Shown here: positions 7,568-14,961 of the stretch, piece after piece
Layout: each line of letters begins with the position of its first letter
Numbering within the stretch: position 1 is the first letter of the stretch
Assembly (NCBI GenBank): GCA_964370015.1
Contig: CAYJHD010000003.1
Span: forward strand, 3,211 to 67,210
From: CAYJAD01 sp964370015
Lineage (GTDB): Bacteria; Desulfobacterota; Desulfovibrionia; Desulfovibrionales; Desulfovibrionaceae
Direction of reading: 5' to 3'
Length of the DNA: 64,000 bases
Position numbers and translations under genes: made by a program
The notes under the pieces: generated by a model
What the model was told of the DNA's origin: nothing
Database searches by the model: none
The model's input: only the letters and a program-made list of their open reading frames with translations

Positions 7568-8662
7568 TTAATCCAGCATATCCGCAAGCTTACGATGCGC
7601 CGCAGGTAAAGCCAGTTTAGCAATATCCTCAAGGGTGGCCCAGGCATGGGCAGTGGCGGCGGTGAGATTGGGCTGCGGCTCATGGTCAATTTTCGATTCC
7701 ACCAAGGCCAGCTCAAAGCAATGCAAGGTGATGCGATAGGTGGTATAACCATGTTTAATGATGCCATATTTTTGCACTATGCGCACATCAAAGCCCGTTT
7801 CCTCTTTAAATTCGCGCACAATGGCTTGCTCGGGGCTTTCGCCCTCTTCAATTCTGCCTCCGGGAAATTCCCATAAATTCCCCCATGCCCCTTGCGGCAA
7901 TCGCTTTTGCACAAATATTTTTTGCCCCACACGCAACACACCTGTGACCACCATGAGCGGCGTAATGGCAGCGCGCTTACCGGGCACGGGACGCTCTTGG
8001 CTAATGTTCAGCCTATGGCTTTCGCATAAATGACTCACAGGACATTGCTGACACAAAGGCTTTTTACGGCAAACAAGCGCGCCAAGCTCCATCATGGCTT
8101 CATTGTGCGTGCCCACCTTATGCCTTGGCACAGCTAGAGCCAGCTCCAAGGCTAGAGCCCGTATGCGCGAGGCCGCCGGCTCTTGCTTCACGGGAGTATC
8201 AATATCAAACATACGCGCAAGCACCCTCTCCACATTGGCATCTATGCAGGGCAATTCATGCCCAAAGGCCATACTGGCAATGGCGCCGGTGGTATAGGGC
8301 CCAATGCCCGGCAAAGCGCGAATTTGCTCCACATCCGACGGGAAAACACCGCCATGCTTTTCACAAATAATCTTGGCGGCCTTGTGAATATTACGCGCAC
8401 GGGAATAATACCCAAGCCCCTCCCACGCATGCAAAATATCCTCTTCATGGGCATTAGCCACGGCTTCAATGCTGGGAAAACGCTCCATCCAGCGCAAAAA
8501 ATAGCTCACACCGCGCTCCATCTGGGTTTGCTGTAGCATGACCTCAGAAATCCAGGTTTTATAGGCATTTTTTTGTCCGCGCCACGGCAAATCTCTGGCA
8601 TGGGCCTCAAACCACGGTAACAGGCAGGAAACGAAGGATGATGCGATATGTTGTTCTTTCAT
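7568..8662 (-). CDS. mutY: A/G-specific adenine glycosylase MutY with C-terminal Nudix domain
   Basis: MutY removes adenine paired with 8-oxoguanine. The 364-residue protein has the helix-hairpin-helix LPGIGPYTTGAIASMAF near residue 115 with the catalytic Asp in CIDANVERVL, then the four iron-sulfur cysteines in CRKKPLCQQCPVSHLC near 195-210. The C-terminal part (from about 230) is a Nudix domain with a complete-looking box: GGRIEEGES followed by REFKEETG. Classical MutY C-termini use this fold only to read 8-oxoG, so possible MutT-like hydrolysis is noteworthy. No strong ribosome site precedes the ATG at 8662. It stands alone, convergent with the hypothetical gene at 6861. Confidence 0.93.
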   Translation of the reverse strand: MKEQHIASSFVSCLLPWFEAHARDLPWRGQKNAYKTWISEVMLQQTQMERGVSYFLRWMERFPSIEAVANAHEEDILHAWEGLGYYSRARNIHKAAKIICEKHGGVFPSDVEQIRALPGIGPYTTGAIASMAFGHELPCIDANVERVLARMFDIDTPVKQEPAASRIRALALELALAVPRHKVGTHNEAMMELGALVCRKKPLCQQCPVSHLCESHRLNISQERPVPGKRAAITPLMVVTGVLRVGQKIFVQKRLPQGAWGNLWEFPGGRIEEGESPEQAIVREFKEETGFDVRIVQKYGIIKHGYTTYRITLHCFELALVESKIDHEPQPNLTAATAHAWATLEDIAKLALPAAHRKLADMLD

Positions 8663-8859
8663 ATGTTGTGACTACTTTAGAGGATTACGACTTGTGAGCA
8701 TGGTATTGCTTGCAAACACTAGGAAAATACTAGGCCACTCGTCAATGCCTTTACCGCTTTTACTGAAACTTTTCCCCCTTACCCACGCGCATAAAAAAAG
8801 CATGCTGACTTCACCCAAAAAGTGCACGGCCCGCAAAGGCCATACCACAGGAGAAACAT

Positions 8860-9531
8860 ATGCTCGATGCTTTTCACACAGCTCACGCCTTCACGGCGCA
8901 ATGGGAAGGCGGCTTAAGCAATCATGAAAACGACGCCGGTGGCCTCACGCATTACGGCGTTTCCCATGCCTGGTTGGAGCAATTGGAAGAAGCCAATAGG
9001 CTGGAATTACAAAAAATCATGCAAAGTGACGACGGCTGCAATACTTCCCAGCACAACCTAAGCCCCTACGACTTCAACGGCGATGGCCAAGTCTCAGAAG
9101 AAGACGTGAAAGCTTGCACGCGCGAGCAAGCCCAAGAGCTTTTTAAGAAGCACTTTTGGCAGGCTTTGCAATGCGCCAAGCTCCCCACGGCTTTGGGCAT
9201 GGTTTTATATGACAGTGCCGTAAACATGGGCGCCCCGCGTGCCGTGCGCCTCTTGCAAGAAAGCTGCAACGTGGTGGGTGAAGCCCATTTGGACGAATTT
9301 ACCCCCCTAAAAGAAGATGGAGTGGTGGGCAAAAAAACCTTGTCCATGGCCAAAGCTTTACACAATCACGGCTTAGATTTTTATACGGCGCGGCTGTGCG
9401 TGCGCCAACGTATACGCTTTTATACCAAGCTTGCGCAAAAAAATGACTCTTTAGCGGTGTTTTTACAAGGCTGGAAAAACCGTTGCCAAGCCCTACTGGA
9501 ACATTTGGCCTTGGCCGAAAGGGATGCATAA
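8860..9531 (+). CDS. GH108-type endolysin (N-acetylmuramidase) with EF-hand insert
   Basis: The 223-residue protein starts with the glycoside hydrolase 108 signature: WEGG with candidate catalytic Glu16, then NDAGGLTHYGVS. After about residue 150 it has a peptidoglycan-binding-type C-terminal part (DGVVGKKTLSMA). Between them, residues 71-82 (DFNGDGQVSEED) form a canonical 12-residue EF-hand/dockerin calcium loop with ligands D71, N73, D75, Q77, S79 and D82. Such enzymes cleave the glycan backbone of peptidoglycan in phage lysis or toxin release. No signal peptide is present. AGGAGAA precedes the ATG. It opens the phage-derived patch; no holin gene is recognisable. Confidence 0.85.
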   Translation: MLDAFHTAHAFTAQWEGGLSNHENDAGGLTHYGVSHAWLEQLEEANRLELQKIMQSDDGCNTSQHNLSPYDFNGDGQVSEEDVKACTREQAQELFKKHFWQALQCAKLPTALGMVLYDSAVNMGAPRAVRLLQESCNVVGEAHLDEFTPLKEDGVVGKKTLSMAKALHNHGLDFYTARLCVRQRIRFYTKLAQKNDSLAVFLQGWKNRCQALLEHLALAERDA

Positions 9532-9541
9532 TCCCTCTTCT

Positions 9542-9690
9542 TAGATAGTGTCGTCAAATTACGAATTTTAGCGTTTTAGCAAGGAAGATAAGCAAGCTTT
9601 GAGGAAGTGTATATGGACATACATGACCGAAAAAGCTTGCGAAGTCTGACGCTGATAAAAGCGAAAAGGCGCATTTGACGACACTATCTA
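9542..9690. mobile_element. MITE-like element with 18-bp perfect terminal inverted repeats
   Basis: TAGATAGTGTCGTCAAAT (9542-9559) is the exact reverse complement of 9673-9690. The 149-base element has no open frame. Internally, GCAAGCTTT and AAAGCTTGC arms form a second inverted repeat, so the whole element can fold into one hairpin. The outermost TA could be a TA target duplication as in IS630/Tc1-type or some IS5-type insertions; the parent family is not identified. It sits between the endolysin gene and the terminase genes. Confidence 0.85.
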
Positions 9691-9720
9691 GGCACTTCAA
9701 CGCACCATTAGGGAGGAAAT

Positions 9721-10020
9721 ATGGAAAGAAGAGGAGGGAAAAGGGCTTTGCAAAAGGCCCTCAAAGATAGGTTAGAACGCTTAACCCTAAGCCTTAGCGA
9801 AGCGGAAGTGGGCTGTAAGGGCATAGAGCTCATAAAGGAAATGAAAGAATTATGCGCCCTGCTGGAAAATGCTTCACCGGAACAAGAAGCGAGCAAAAAA
9901 GCCACGGCTCCGGTGCAAACCATATTCACCTGGGCCAGTCCGCAAGACGTGCCCACACCTGAAGCACAGCATACAACAAAGCATGAGCCCCGCCCGCAAC
10001 ATGGAGAAAAGCACCTATGA
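9721..10020 (+). CDS. Small hypothetical phage protein, possible terminase small subunit
   Basis: The 99-residue product is basic and helical at the N-terminus (RRGGKRALQKALKDRLERL) and Pro/His-rich and apparently disordered after residue 60. GGGAGGA before the ATG is a strong ribosome site. Its stop overlaps the terminase large-subunit start by four bases (ATGA), so the two are translationally coupled. Terminase small subunits often occupy this place, but no helix-turn-helix is clear, so the assignment is by position only. The gene begins 30 bases after the MITE. Confidence 0.6.
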   Translation: MERRGGKRALQKALKDRLERLTLSLSEAEVGCKGIELIKEMKELCALLENASPEQEASKKATAPVQTIFTWASPQDVPTPEAQHTTKHEPRPQHGEKHL

Positions 10021-11330
10021 AAGCCCAAACCCGCGCCCCAAAAGCCACGGCCCCCGTGGTGCATACCCTGCCCTATGCGCCGCGTCCTTTGCAATGGCAA
10101 TTTCATGAACAGCGTACGCGCTTTTGTGTGCTTTTGTGTCATAGGCGTTTTGGCAAAACCGTGGCCGCCATCAACGACCTTTTGCGCGAGGCTTTGCGCT
10201 CTGGGGATTCTCAATGGCGCGCGGCCTACATGGCTCCTTTTCTGGGGCAAGCCAAAACCGTGGCGTGGGATTATTTGAAATTCTTCACCTCCACCATAGC
10301 TGGCACGCGCTTTTCGGAAACGGAACTCAAATGCCACTTGCCCACGGGGGGCACCATCCGCCTTTTTGGCACCGACAATGCCAATGCCCTGCGCGGCATG
10401 TATTTAAATGATGTGGTGCTGGACGAACCGGCAGACATGCCGCGGGAAGTGTGGACGCGCATCATCCGTCCCATGCTGGCCGATAAAAAAGGACGCGCGC
10501 TGTTTTGCGGCACACCGCAAGGGGTGGACAATCTCTTTTATGATGTGTGGGAAGAAGCCGGCAAGGAGCAAGAGGGGCAAGCCCTTTGGTCGCGCTTTTG
10601 TTTTAAAGCCTCACAAACGGGCTATATAGATCACGGCGAATTACAAGCGGCGCGCCAATCCATGAATAGGGAAGATTATTTACAAGAATTTGAATGCTCC
10701 TTTGCCGCCGCCATACGCGGAGCCTATTTTGCCGAAAGCATAGAAAAGCTGGAAGCACAAGGGCGCATAACTTCAGTGCCCTATACGCCGGAATTGCCCG
10801 TGCACACGGCATGGGATTTGGGCATGGATGATGCCACGGGCATATGGTTCTTTCAGGTGGAAAGGAGCGGACAATGGCGCATCTTGGAGTATGTGGAAGA
10901 CAGCGGCCAAGGCTTGCGACACTATGTGCAACTTTTACAGGCCAAGCCCTATGTGTATGGCATGCACATGGCTCCGCACGACATTAAAGTGCGCGAGCTG
11001 GGCACAGGCTTAAGCCGTTTGGAGATGGCGCGGCAATTGGGCATTCGATTTAACATTTGCCCATCCCTACCCTTGGCCGACGGCATCAATGCCCTACGCA
11101 CAGGCCTTGCACGCATGTGGTTTGACGCCAAGGGCTGTGAGCAAGGTTTACGCGCTTTGCGCCAATACCGCCGCCAATGGCGACCTCGCCAAGAGGTCTA
11201 CTCCTCCGCGCCCTTACACAATTGGACCAGCCACGCCACCGACGCCTTGCGCTATGCCGTTTTGGGCTTTCGCCCCCAAGATGACAGCGTGGGAAAAAAA
11301 GCCAAAATCACCTATGATATGTGGAGATAA
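10017..11330 (+). CDS. Phage terminase large subunit (DNA-packaging ATPase/nuclease)
   Basis: TerL cuts and pumps phage DNA into proheads. The 437-residue protein has Walker A HRRFGKT at residues 42-48, Walker B VVLDEPAD near 135, and the coupling segment FCGTPQG near 163. The RNase H-like nuclease half begins near 260 with TAWDLGMDDATGI; further acidic and His residues lie in APHDIKVRE and in SHATDALRYAV. Length and motifs fit an intact enzyme. It overlaps the small upstream gene by four bases and is followed two bases after its stop by the next gene. No portal, capsid or tail genes follow, so packaging cannot be completed from this locus alone. Confidence 0.9.
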   Translation: MKAQTRAPKATAPVVHTLPYAPRPLQWQFHEQRTRFCVLLCHRRFGKTVAAINDLLREALRSGDSQWRAAYMAPFLGQAKTVAWDYLKFFTSTIAGTRFSETELKCHLPTGGTIRLFGTDNANALRGMYLNDVVLDEPADMPREVWTRIIRPMLADKKGRALFCGTPQGVDNLFYDVWEEAGKEQEGQALWSRFCFKASQTGYIDHGELQAARQSMNREDYLQEFECSFAAAIRGAYFAESIEKLEAQGRITSVPYTPELPVHTAWDLGMDDATGIWFFQVERSGQWRILEYVEDSGQGLRHYVQLLQAKPYVYGMHMAPHDIKVRELGTGLSRLEMARQLGIRFNICPSLPLADGINALRTGLARMWFDAKGCEQGLRALRQYRRQWRPRQEVYSSAPLHNWTSHATDALRYAVLGFRPQDDSVGKKAKITYDMWR

Positions 11331-11332
11331 TC

Positions 11333-12013
11333 ATGAACTATGCATACTTCATTTTGCCGCAAGAACAGGAAAATGCAACACCCCTGCGCGAGGCTCTCTT
11401 TGCACGCATGCAAGAGGAAAAGCTTTTGCGCACGGCCATGCATGCCTACCATAATCCTTGCTTGCGAGATTGGCTGGCCTTAAGCCAATGCCCCCAAAGC
11501 CTTATACTCTGCTGCATGGCGCAAGAACATGACCAAGGTGATATGCGCAAAGTGCGCGGCATGGCCTTACTTCGCCCTTGGCAGGGGCGCGTGTGGTCCT
11601 TTGATTTTACGGCCTTTAGAGCGCATTTTTCCGAGGCCGCAAGCATGTGCCGCGGCGGTTTACGGTGGATTTTTAACCACTTACCTTGTGATAGCGTCAT
11701 GGGGCTCAGTGCCATAAGCAACAGACATGCATGGCGGCTGGCAGAGCAATCGGGCTTCAGCGTGCTCGGCACCGTGCCGGGGGCATGTTATGTGGCGCGA
11801 AAATATCAATACCAAGACGGCGTATTGGTGCTAGCCAAGCGTCAAAATATGGACGTCATAAAGGCGCACCAAGAATGCGACGTAAGCCCCACCGCATACA
11901 CCACGCTTGACACATCTGCCTACGCCAGCTCGCGCCCCATCCACACAGCGCGCCCAATGATGCGCACCAAGTCCTGCGTATGCTCGCAACTATCTACTTC
12001 TATGGGGCCATAA
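11333..12013 (+). CDS. GNAT-fold-like phage protein (DUF2824-like), C-terminus possibly altered
   Basis: The 226-residue frame starts at ATG 11333 after GGAG, immediately downstream of terL. Residues 100-165 look like a GNAT acyltransferase core: a block of strands, then GLSAISNRHAWRLAEQSGF and a Cys-Tyr-Val ending, as in phage acetyltransferase-like proteins next to terminase or portal genes. The last 31 codons overlap the convergent repressor gene by 94 bases and have a different, Ser/Thr-rich composition. I infer that the original 3' end was lost at a deletion junction and the frame now runs into neighbouring DNA. No substrate is known. Confidence 0.6.
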   Translation: MNYAYFILPQEQENATPLREALFARMQEEKLLRTAMHAYHNPCLRDWLALSQCPQSLILCCMAQEHDQGDMRKVRGMALLRPWQGRVWSFDFTAFRAHFSEAASMCRGGLRWIFNHLPCDSVMGLSAISNRHAWRLAEQSGFSVLGTVPGACYVARKYQYQDGVLVLAKRQNMDVIKAHQECDVSPTAYTTLDTSAYASSRPIHTARPMMRTKSCVCSQLSTSMGP

Positions 12014-12591
12014 AGAGGATTAATACTGGAGAGGATAATCTTGCCCGGCATGGCATTGACGGTTTTTAGATACACCATATCCTCCACACTGACGGCATAC
12101 ATATGTCCCGGCTTGGGCGTGGTTTGGCTTTGATCTATGAGCACCACATCATTATGCAAAATGCTGGGTTGCATGCTATCTCCGGCCACGCGCAAAAGCA
12201 CCATGCTGGAAGGCGTACCCTTGCGGCGTAAAAAATCAAAACGAAAGGCATAATGACGCACATGCTCCATACCCGTTTCAAAAGAGCCTCCACCGGCAGA
12301 AAGTCTGGCTTCCACCATGGGCACCAGCACCAAGTTATTGGCACTGCCATCTTCTATCCCTTGGGTGGAGGCTTTACCGGCCAAGAGCCAGTCCAAGGAG
12401 CAATTCAAGGCTTGTCCAAGGCGCACGGCAAACTCCCCCTTGGGCATTTGACCGTGCTCGTACTGTTGTATGGTGGTAAGACTCACCCCAATGCTGGCGG
12501 CAAGTTCTTGCTTGCGCAGGCCGAGGCTTTCGCGTCTTTGACGCAGGCGTTGCCCAAAGTGTTGCCCACAATCTTGTTGATTTTCTGTCAT
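11920..12591 (-). CDS. Phage-type repressor, Cro/C1 HTH plus S24 (LexA-like) peptidase domain
   Basis: The 223-residue regulator has an N-terminal helix-turn-helix near residues 15-70 (LRKQELAASIGVSLTTIQQYE) and a C-terminal S24 domain. The self-cleavage parts are visible: an Ala-Gly bond in LSAGGGSF near residue 100, the nucleophile Ser in AGDSMQPSI near 142, and the general-base Lys in MVYLKTV near 177. Such repressors keep a prophage silent and are cleaved when RecA is activated by DNA damage. It is convergent with the GNAT-like gene and overlaps it by 94 bases. Upstream are AT-rich palindromes that could be operators. The intact motifs suggest it still works. Confidence 0.88.
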   Translation of the reverse strand: MTENQQDCGQHFGQRLRQRRESLGLRKQELAASIGVSLTTIQQYEHGQMPKGEFAVRLGQALNCSLDWLLAGKASTQGIEDGSANNLVLVPMVEARLSAGGGSFETGMEHVRHYAFRFDFLRRKGTPSSMVLLRVAGDSMQPSILHNDVVLIDQSQTTPKPGHMYAVSVEDMVYLKTVNAMPGKIILSSINPLYGPIEVDSCEHTQDLVRIIGRAVWMGRELA

Positions 12592-13048
12592 ACAGCTTTC
12601 CTTGTACTCTACGTGGCTACGTGCAAAGACTTACACAGTATTGAAAATTGCGCGCCCGTCCTTATTTTATATGCATATTCAATGTATTACATAAAATTAA
12701 CTATATAAAAAGACTATACTTATTTGGCGTGGCGGCGTGTAATTTCATCTAAGACACCAAAGGGCAAGGAGAAATACATTGCCTAGTGTGTATATAAGAA
12801 AACTTATGAAAATATGCTAGGAAAAAAAATTTCATGAGCGCAAACTAGCGGAGGTATTATGGCTTTTCTGCAATGTTAAGCTAAAGGCTATGATGTATTA
12901 TAAAAAGTTTTCCGTGATTTACTGCAAGTTTTCTTTTAGAATAAAAGGAATCCTAGAATTTAAAAAAAAGACTTGCCTCGTATTGTGTATTTGTTTATTT
13001 ATATAGAATAACGGTTATACATTACAAGATAAGTTGCAAGGGGGAGAT
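12592..13048. other. Gene-poor AT-rich control region of the phage patch
   Basis: This 457-base stretch separates the repressor from a rightward two-gene unit. It holds palindromes ATATGCATAT (12669-12678) and ATGTA-T-TACAT (12682-12692), a 40-base imperfect inverted repeat with CCTAG/CTAGG ends (12782-12821), and a tiny frame at 12859-12879 (MAFLQC) after GGAGG. No complete gene longer than that was found. It is likely an operator-promoter region or the scar of deleted early phage genes. Confidence 0.5.
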
Positions 13049-13423
13049 ATGGTTTCTATATGTGATGACTTGCGGCGATTGGATGACATGTTGCTGCTCC
13101 TTTCGCAGGAGGCGGCTCGCAACCTTCAAACAAGTCTACTTTTACACTCTGCTCGTCGTCGCGTGCAAGCACTGGAAAAAAAAGTGCGCTCTTTGGACAC
13201 AGCACATTGGCTTATGACTTCTTCGTCCAACACCTCGGGCGGGCCTGCTCCCTTGAGCATGTGGGCTGAGCCGGCTTATACCTCGTCTTCCCTGGGAAAA
13301 GGGAAAAGAAGGAAAAATCAAGCACTGTCGTCAGCACAGCTTTTTTCTTTCGAACACATGGCGCACTCAAGATGTCCTGCTTTAGCCACGTCTGAAAAAA
13401 GAAGGACTTGCCATGTACAATAG
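13049..13423 (+). CDS. Hypothetical protein preceding the Mor-like gene
   Basis: The 124-residue product has a helical N-terminal half (residues 1-55, leucine- and arginine-rich, possibly a coiled coil) and a Ser/Lys-rich tail. AGGGGG precedes ATG 13049, which was preferred to the in-frame ATG at 13034 because the ribosome site lies between them. Its stop overlaps the next start by 11 bases, implying coupled translation with the Mor-like gene. No family is recognised. It may be a small phage early protein. Confidence 0.55.
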   Translation: MVSICDDLRRLDDMLLLLSQEAARNLQTSLLLHSARRRVQALEKKVRSLDTAHWLMTSSSNTSGGPAPLSMWAEPAYTSSSLGKGKRRKNQALSSAQLFSFEHMAHSRCPALATSEKRRTCHVQ

Positions 13424-13967
13424 TTCCACACAGCAAAACATGCGCCTAAAAGCCGTGCTCACAAACTCTCAGGGGCAAGCAGCATGCGCTCATTTACCAG
13501 AAAGTGCCTCTTTGCTTGGCTCCGTGCTCAATGATGCCAACACCTTGCTGGCTCTTATGCAAAATTTTGGGGGATGCACCCTGCGCATTCCCAAAAAATG
13601 GCCACCTAAAGTATCCACCAAGGAAGGAGCAAAACCAAGACGCCCGCATGCTTTATGTCAAGTGCTTTCAACCGAGCAAATGGCCAAGGTGGTGGCACAT
13701 TTTGGCGGCACAGAAGTTTACATACCCAAGGGAGCGCGTTATCTTGGGCAAGTGCGCAATCATGAAATCATTGAAAGTTACAGTAAAGCCACAGGACAAG
13801 GGGTCAGCTCCGGCCATGTGGTGCAAAAGCTGGCGCAAAGATATGGCTTGTCCGACAGGCGCATTTGGGATATTTTGAAAACCACCCCTCCTCACCATGC
13901 TCAAGAGGGGTATGTTTTTGAGAATATGAATGCGTTTGACATTGACAACCATAATCATATTCAGTAG
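13413..13967 (+). CDS. Mor-family transcriptional activator-like protein
   Basis: The 184-residue protein carries, in its C-terminal half, the pattern of the Mu middle-operon regulator Mor: the YIPKGARYLGQ strand near residue 107, a helix with NHEIIESYSKATGQG, and a helix-turn-helix in KLAQRYGLSDRRIWDILK near 140-160. An earlier segment (GGCTLRIPKKWPP near 55) resembles a second copy of the strand motif. Mor proteins are dimeric activators of phage promoters. The N-terminal 50 residues match nothing known to me. It follows the small hypothetical gene with an 11-base overlap. No Mu-type transposase is near, so its target is unclear. Confidence 0.7.
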   Translation: MYNSSTQQNMRLKAVLTNSQGQAACAHLPESASLLGSVLNDANTLLALMQNFGGCTLRIPKKWPPKVSTKEGAKPRRPHALCQVLSTEQMAKVVAHFGGTEVYIPKGARYLGQVRNHEIIESYSKATGQGVSSGHVVQKLAQRYGLSDRRIWDILKTTPPHHAQEGYVFENMNAFDIDNHNHIQ

Positions 13968-13992
13968 CTTATACACACACAAAGGAGTTTAT

Positions 13993-14133
13993 ATGTTAGA
14001 TGCCATAGCTGTTATCTGTGTATGTGTTGCCGCGCTCTATGTGGGTAAAAAATACTTCAGCGCGGCCAAAAAAGGCTCTTGTGGTTGCTCCTCCGATGAG
14101 TGCGGCTCCTGCAAAGGCAAAGACAACTCTTAA
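13993..14133 (+). CDS. FeoB-associated-type Cys-rich small membrane protein
   Basis: This 46-residue protein has one N-terminal membrane helix (residues 3-20), a Lys/Ala linker and a cysteine-rich tail with CGCSSDECGSCKGK. Small proteins of this form usually sit next to feoB and are thought to assist ferrous iron uptake or metal handling. Here no feoB is near, so it is an orphan in this window. AAGGAG at 13982-13987 sets the start. A strong hairpin follows at 14175. Confidence 0.75.
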   Translation: MLDAIAVICVCVAALYVGKKYFSAAKKGSCGCSSDECGSCKGKDNS

Positions 14134-14174
14134 CCAAAAATCTTGGCGCGTAAAAGCTTCAAGAATGTATGTAT

Positions 14175-14214
14175 AGCAAAGCCCTCTGCCCCTGCGTAGA
14201 GGGCTTTGCTTTGT
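14175..14214 (+). terminator. Terminator after the Cys-rich protein gene
   Basis: AGCAAAGCCCTCT (14175-14187) and AGAGGGCTTTGCT (14198-14210) are a perfect 13-bp stem. The tail is TTGT rather than a long T-run. Confidence 0.75.
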
Positions 14215-14313
14215 AAAAGGCCACCTCCTCCCTGGAAATGCCCCTTCTGAACACTGGTATTCTGTATGCATTTTTGCTAGTGTCGCTTTTTTCACCAAGA
14301 GCAAGGATATACC

Positions 14314-14961
14314 ATGTTAGCAATACTTGATTATGAGGCGGGAAATCAAACTTCCGTAAAGCGTGCTTTGGAGCATTTGGGCATTGAAGCTGTCATCACC
14401 GACGATGAGCAGGTATTACAAAAGGCCAAAGGAATTATTTTCCCCGGCGTGGGTGCGGCTGGGCAAGCCATGCACTATTTGGAAGCCAGCGGCCTTGATG
14501 CAGTGCTCAAAAAATACATTGCTGAGGGCAAGCCATTGCTGGGCATTTGTCTTGGTTGTCAAATTTTGCTGGATCATAGCGAAGAAAATGACCGCCAAAC
14601 CCTTGGCATTGTGCCCGGCTCCTGCTTGCGCTTTCCGCAAGGCCTTGTGGAAGAAGACGGCACACCGGTGCGCATTCCGCATATGGGCTGGAATGGCCTG
14701 AACATGCAACAAGATTCGCTTTTGCTCAAAGGTGTTCCCAGCGACGCCGAATTTTATTTTGTGCACAGTTTTTATGTGGAACCACAGCCAGACATGGTCA
14801 TTGCAACCACCTATTATGGCATGGAATTTTGTAGCATTTATGGGCGTGATGGCCTGTGGGCATTGCAGTTCCATGTGGAAAAAAGCGGTGAACCCGGTTT
14901 GAAGATTTTACAAAATTTCTATGACTATTGTGTGGAAAAGGGGAACAACAATGCTGAGTAA
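14314..14961 (+). CDS. hisH: Imidazole glycerol phosphate synthase, glutamine amidotransferase subunit HisH
   Basis: HisH hydrolyses glutamine and channels ammonia to HisF in histidine synthesis. The 215-residue class I amidotransferase shows the nucleophile elbow GICLGCQILLDHSEE (Cys near residue 83) and the His-Glu pair in LQFHVEKSGEPG near 187. Length is standard. AAGGA precedes the ATG. Its 3' end overlaps hisF by 11 bases, ensuring coupled synthesis of the two subunits. Other his genes in the window, hisI and hisG, are 46 kb away, so the pathway is scattered. Confidence 0.95.
   Translation: MLAILDYEAGNQTSVKRALEHLGIEAVITDDEQVLQKAKGIIFPGVGAAGQAMHYLEASGLDAVLKKYIAEGKPLLGICLGCQILLDHSEENDRQTLGIVPGSCLRFPQGLVEEDGTPVRIPHMGWNGLNMQQDSLLLKGVPSDAEFYFVHSFYVEPQPDMVIATTYYGMEFCSIYGRDGLWALQFHVEKSGEPGLKILQNFYDYCVEKGNNNAE

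Noticed and set aside
9708..10337. Open frame of 209 codons on the minus strand
   Set aside because: Antisense to the terminase genes and without a ribosome site or recognisable motifs.
8860..13967. Gene transfer agent locus
   Set aside because: Terminase and endolysin fit, but no portal, capsid, head-tail or tail gene is present, so the idea has no direct support here.
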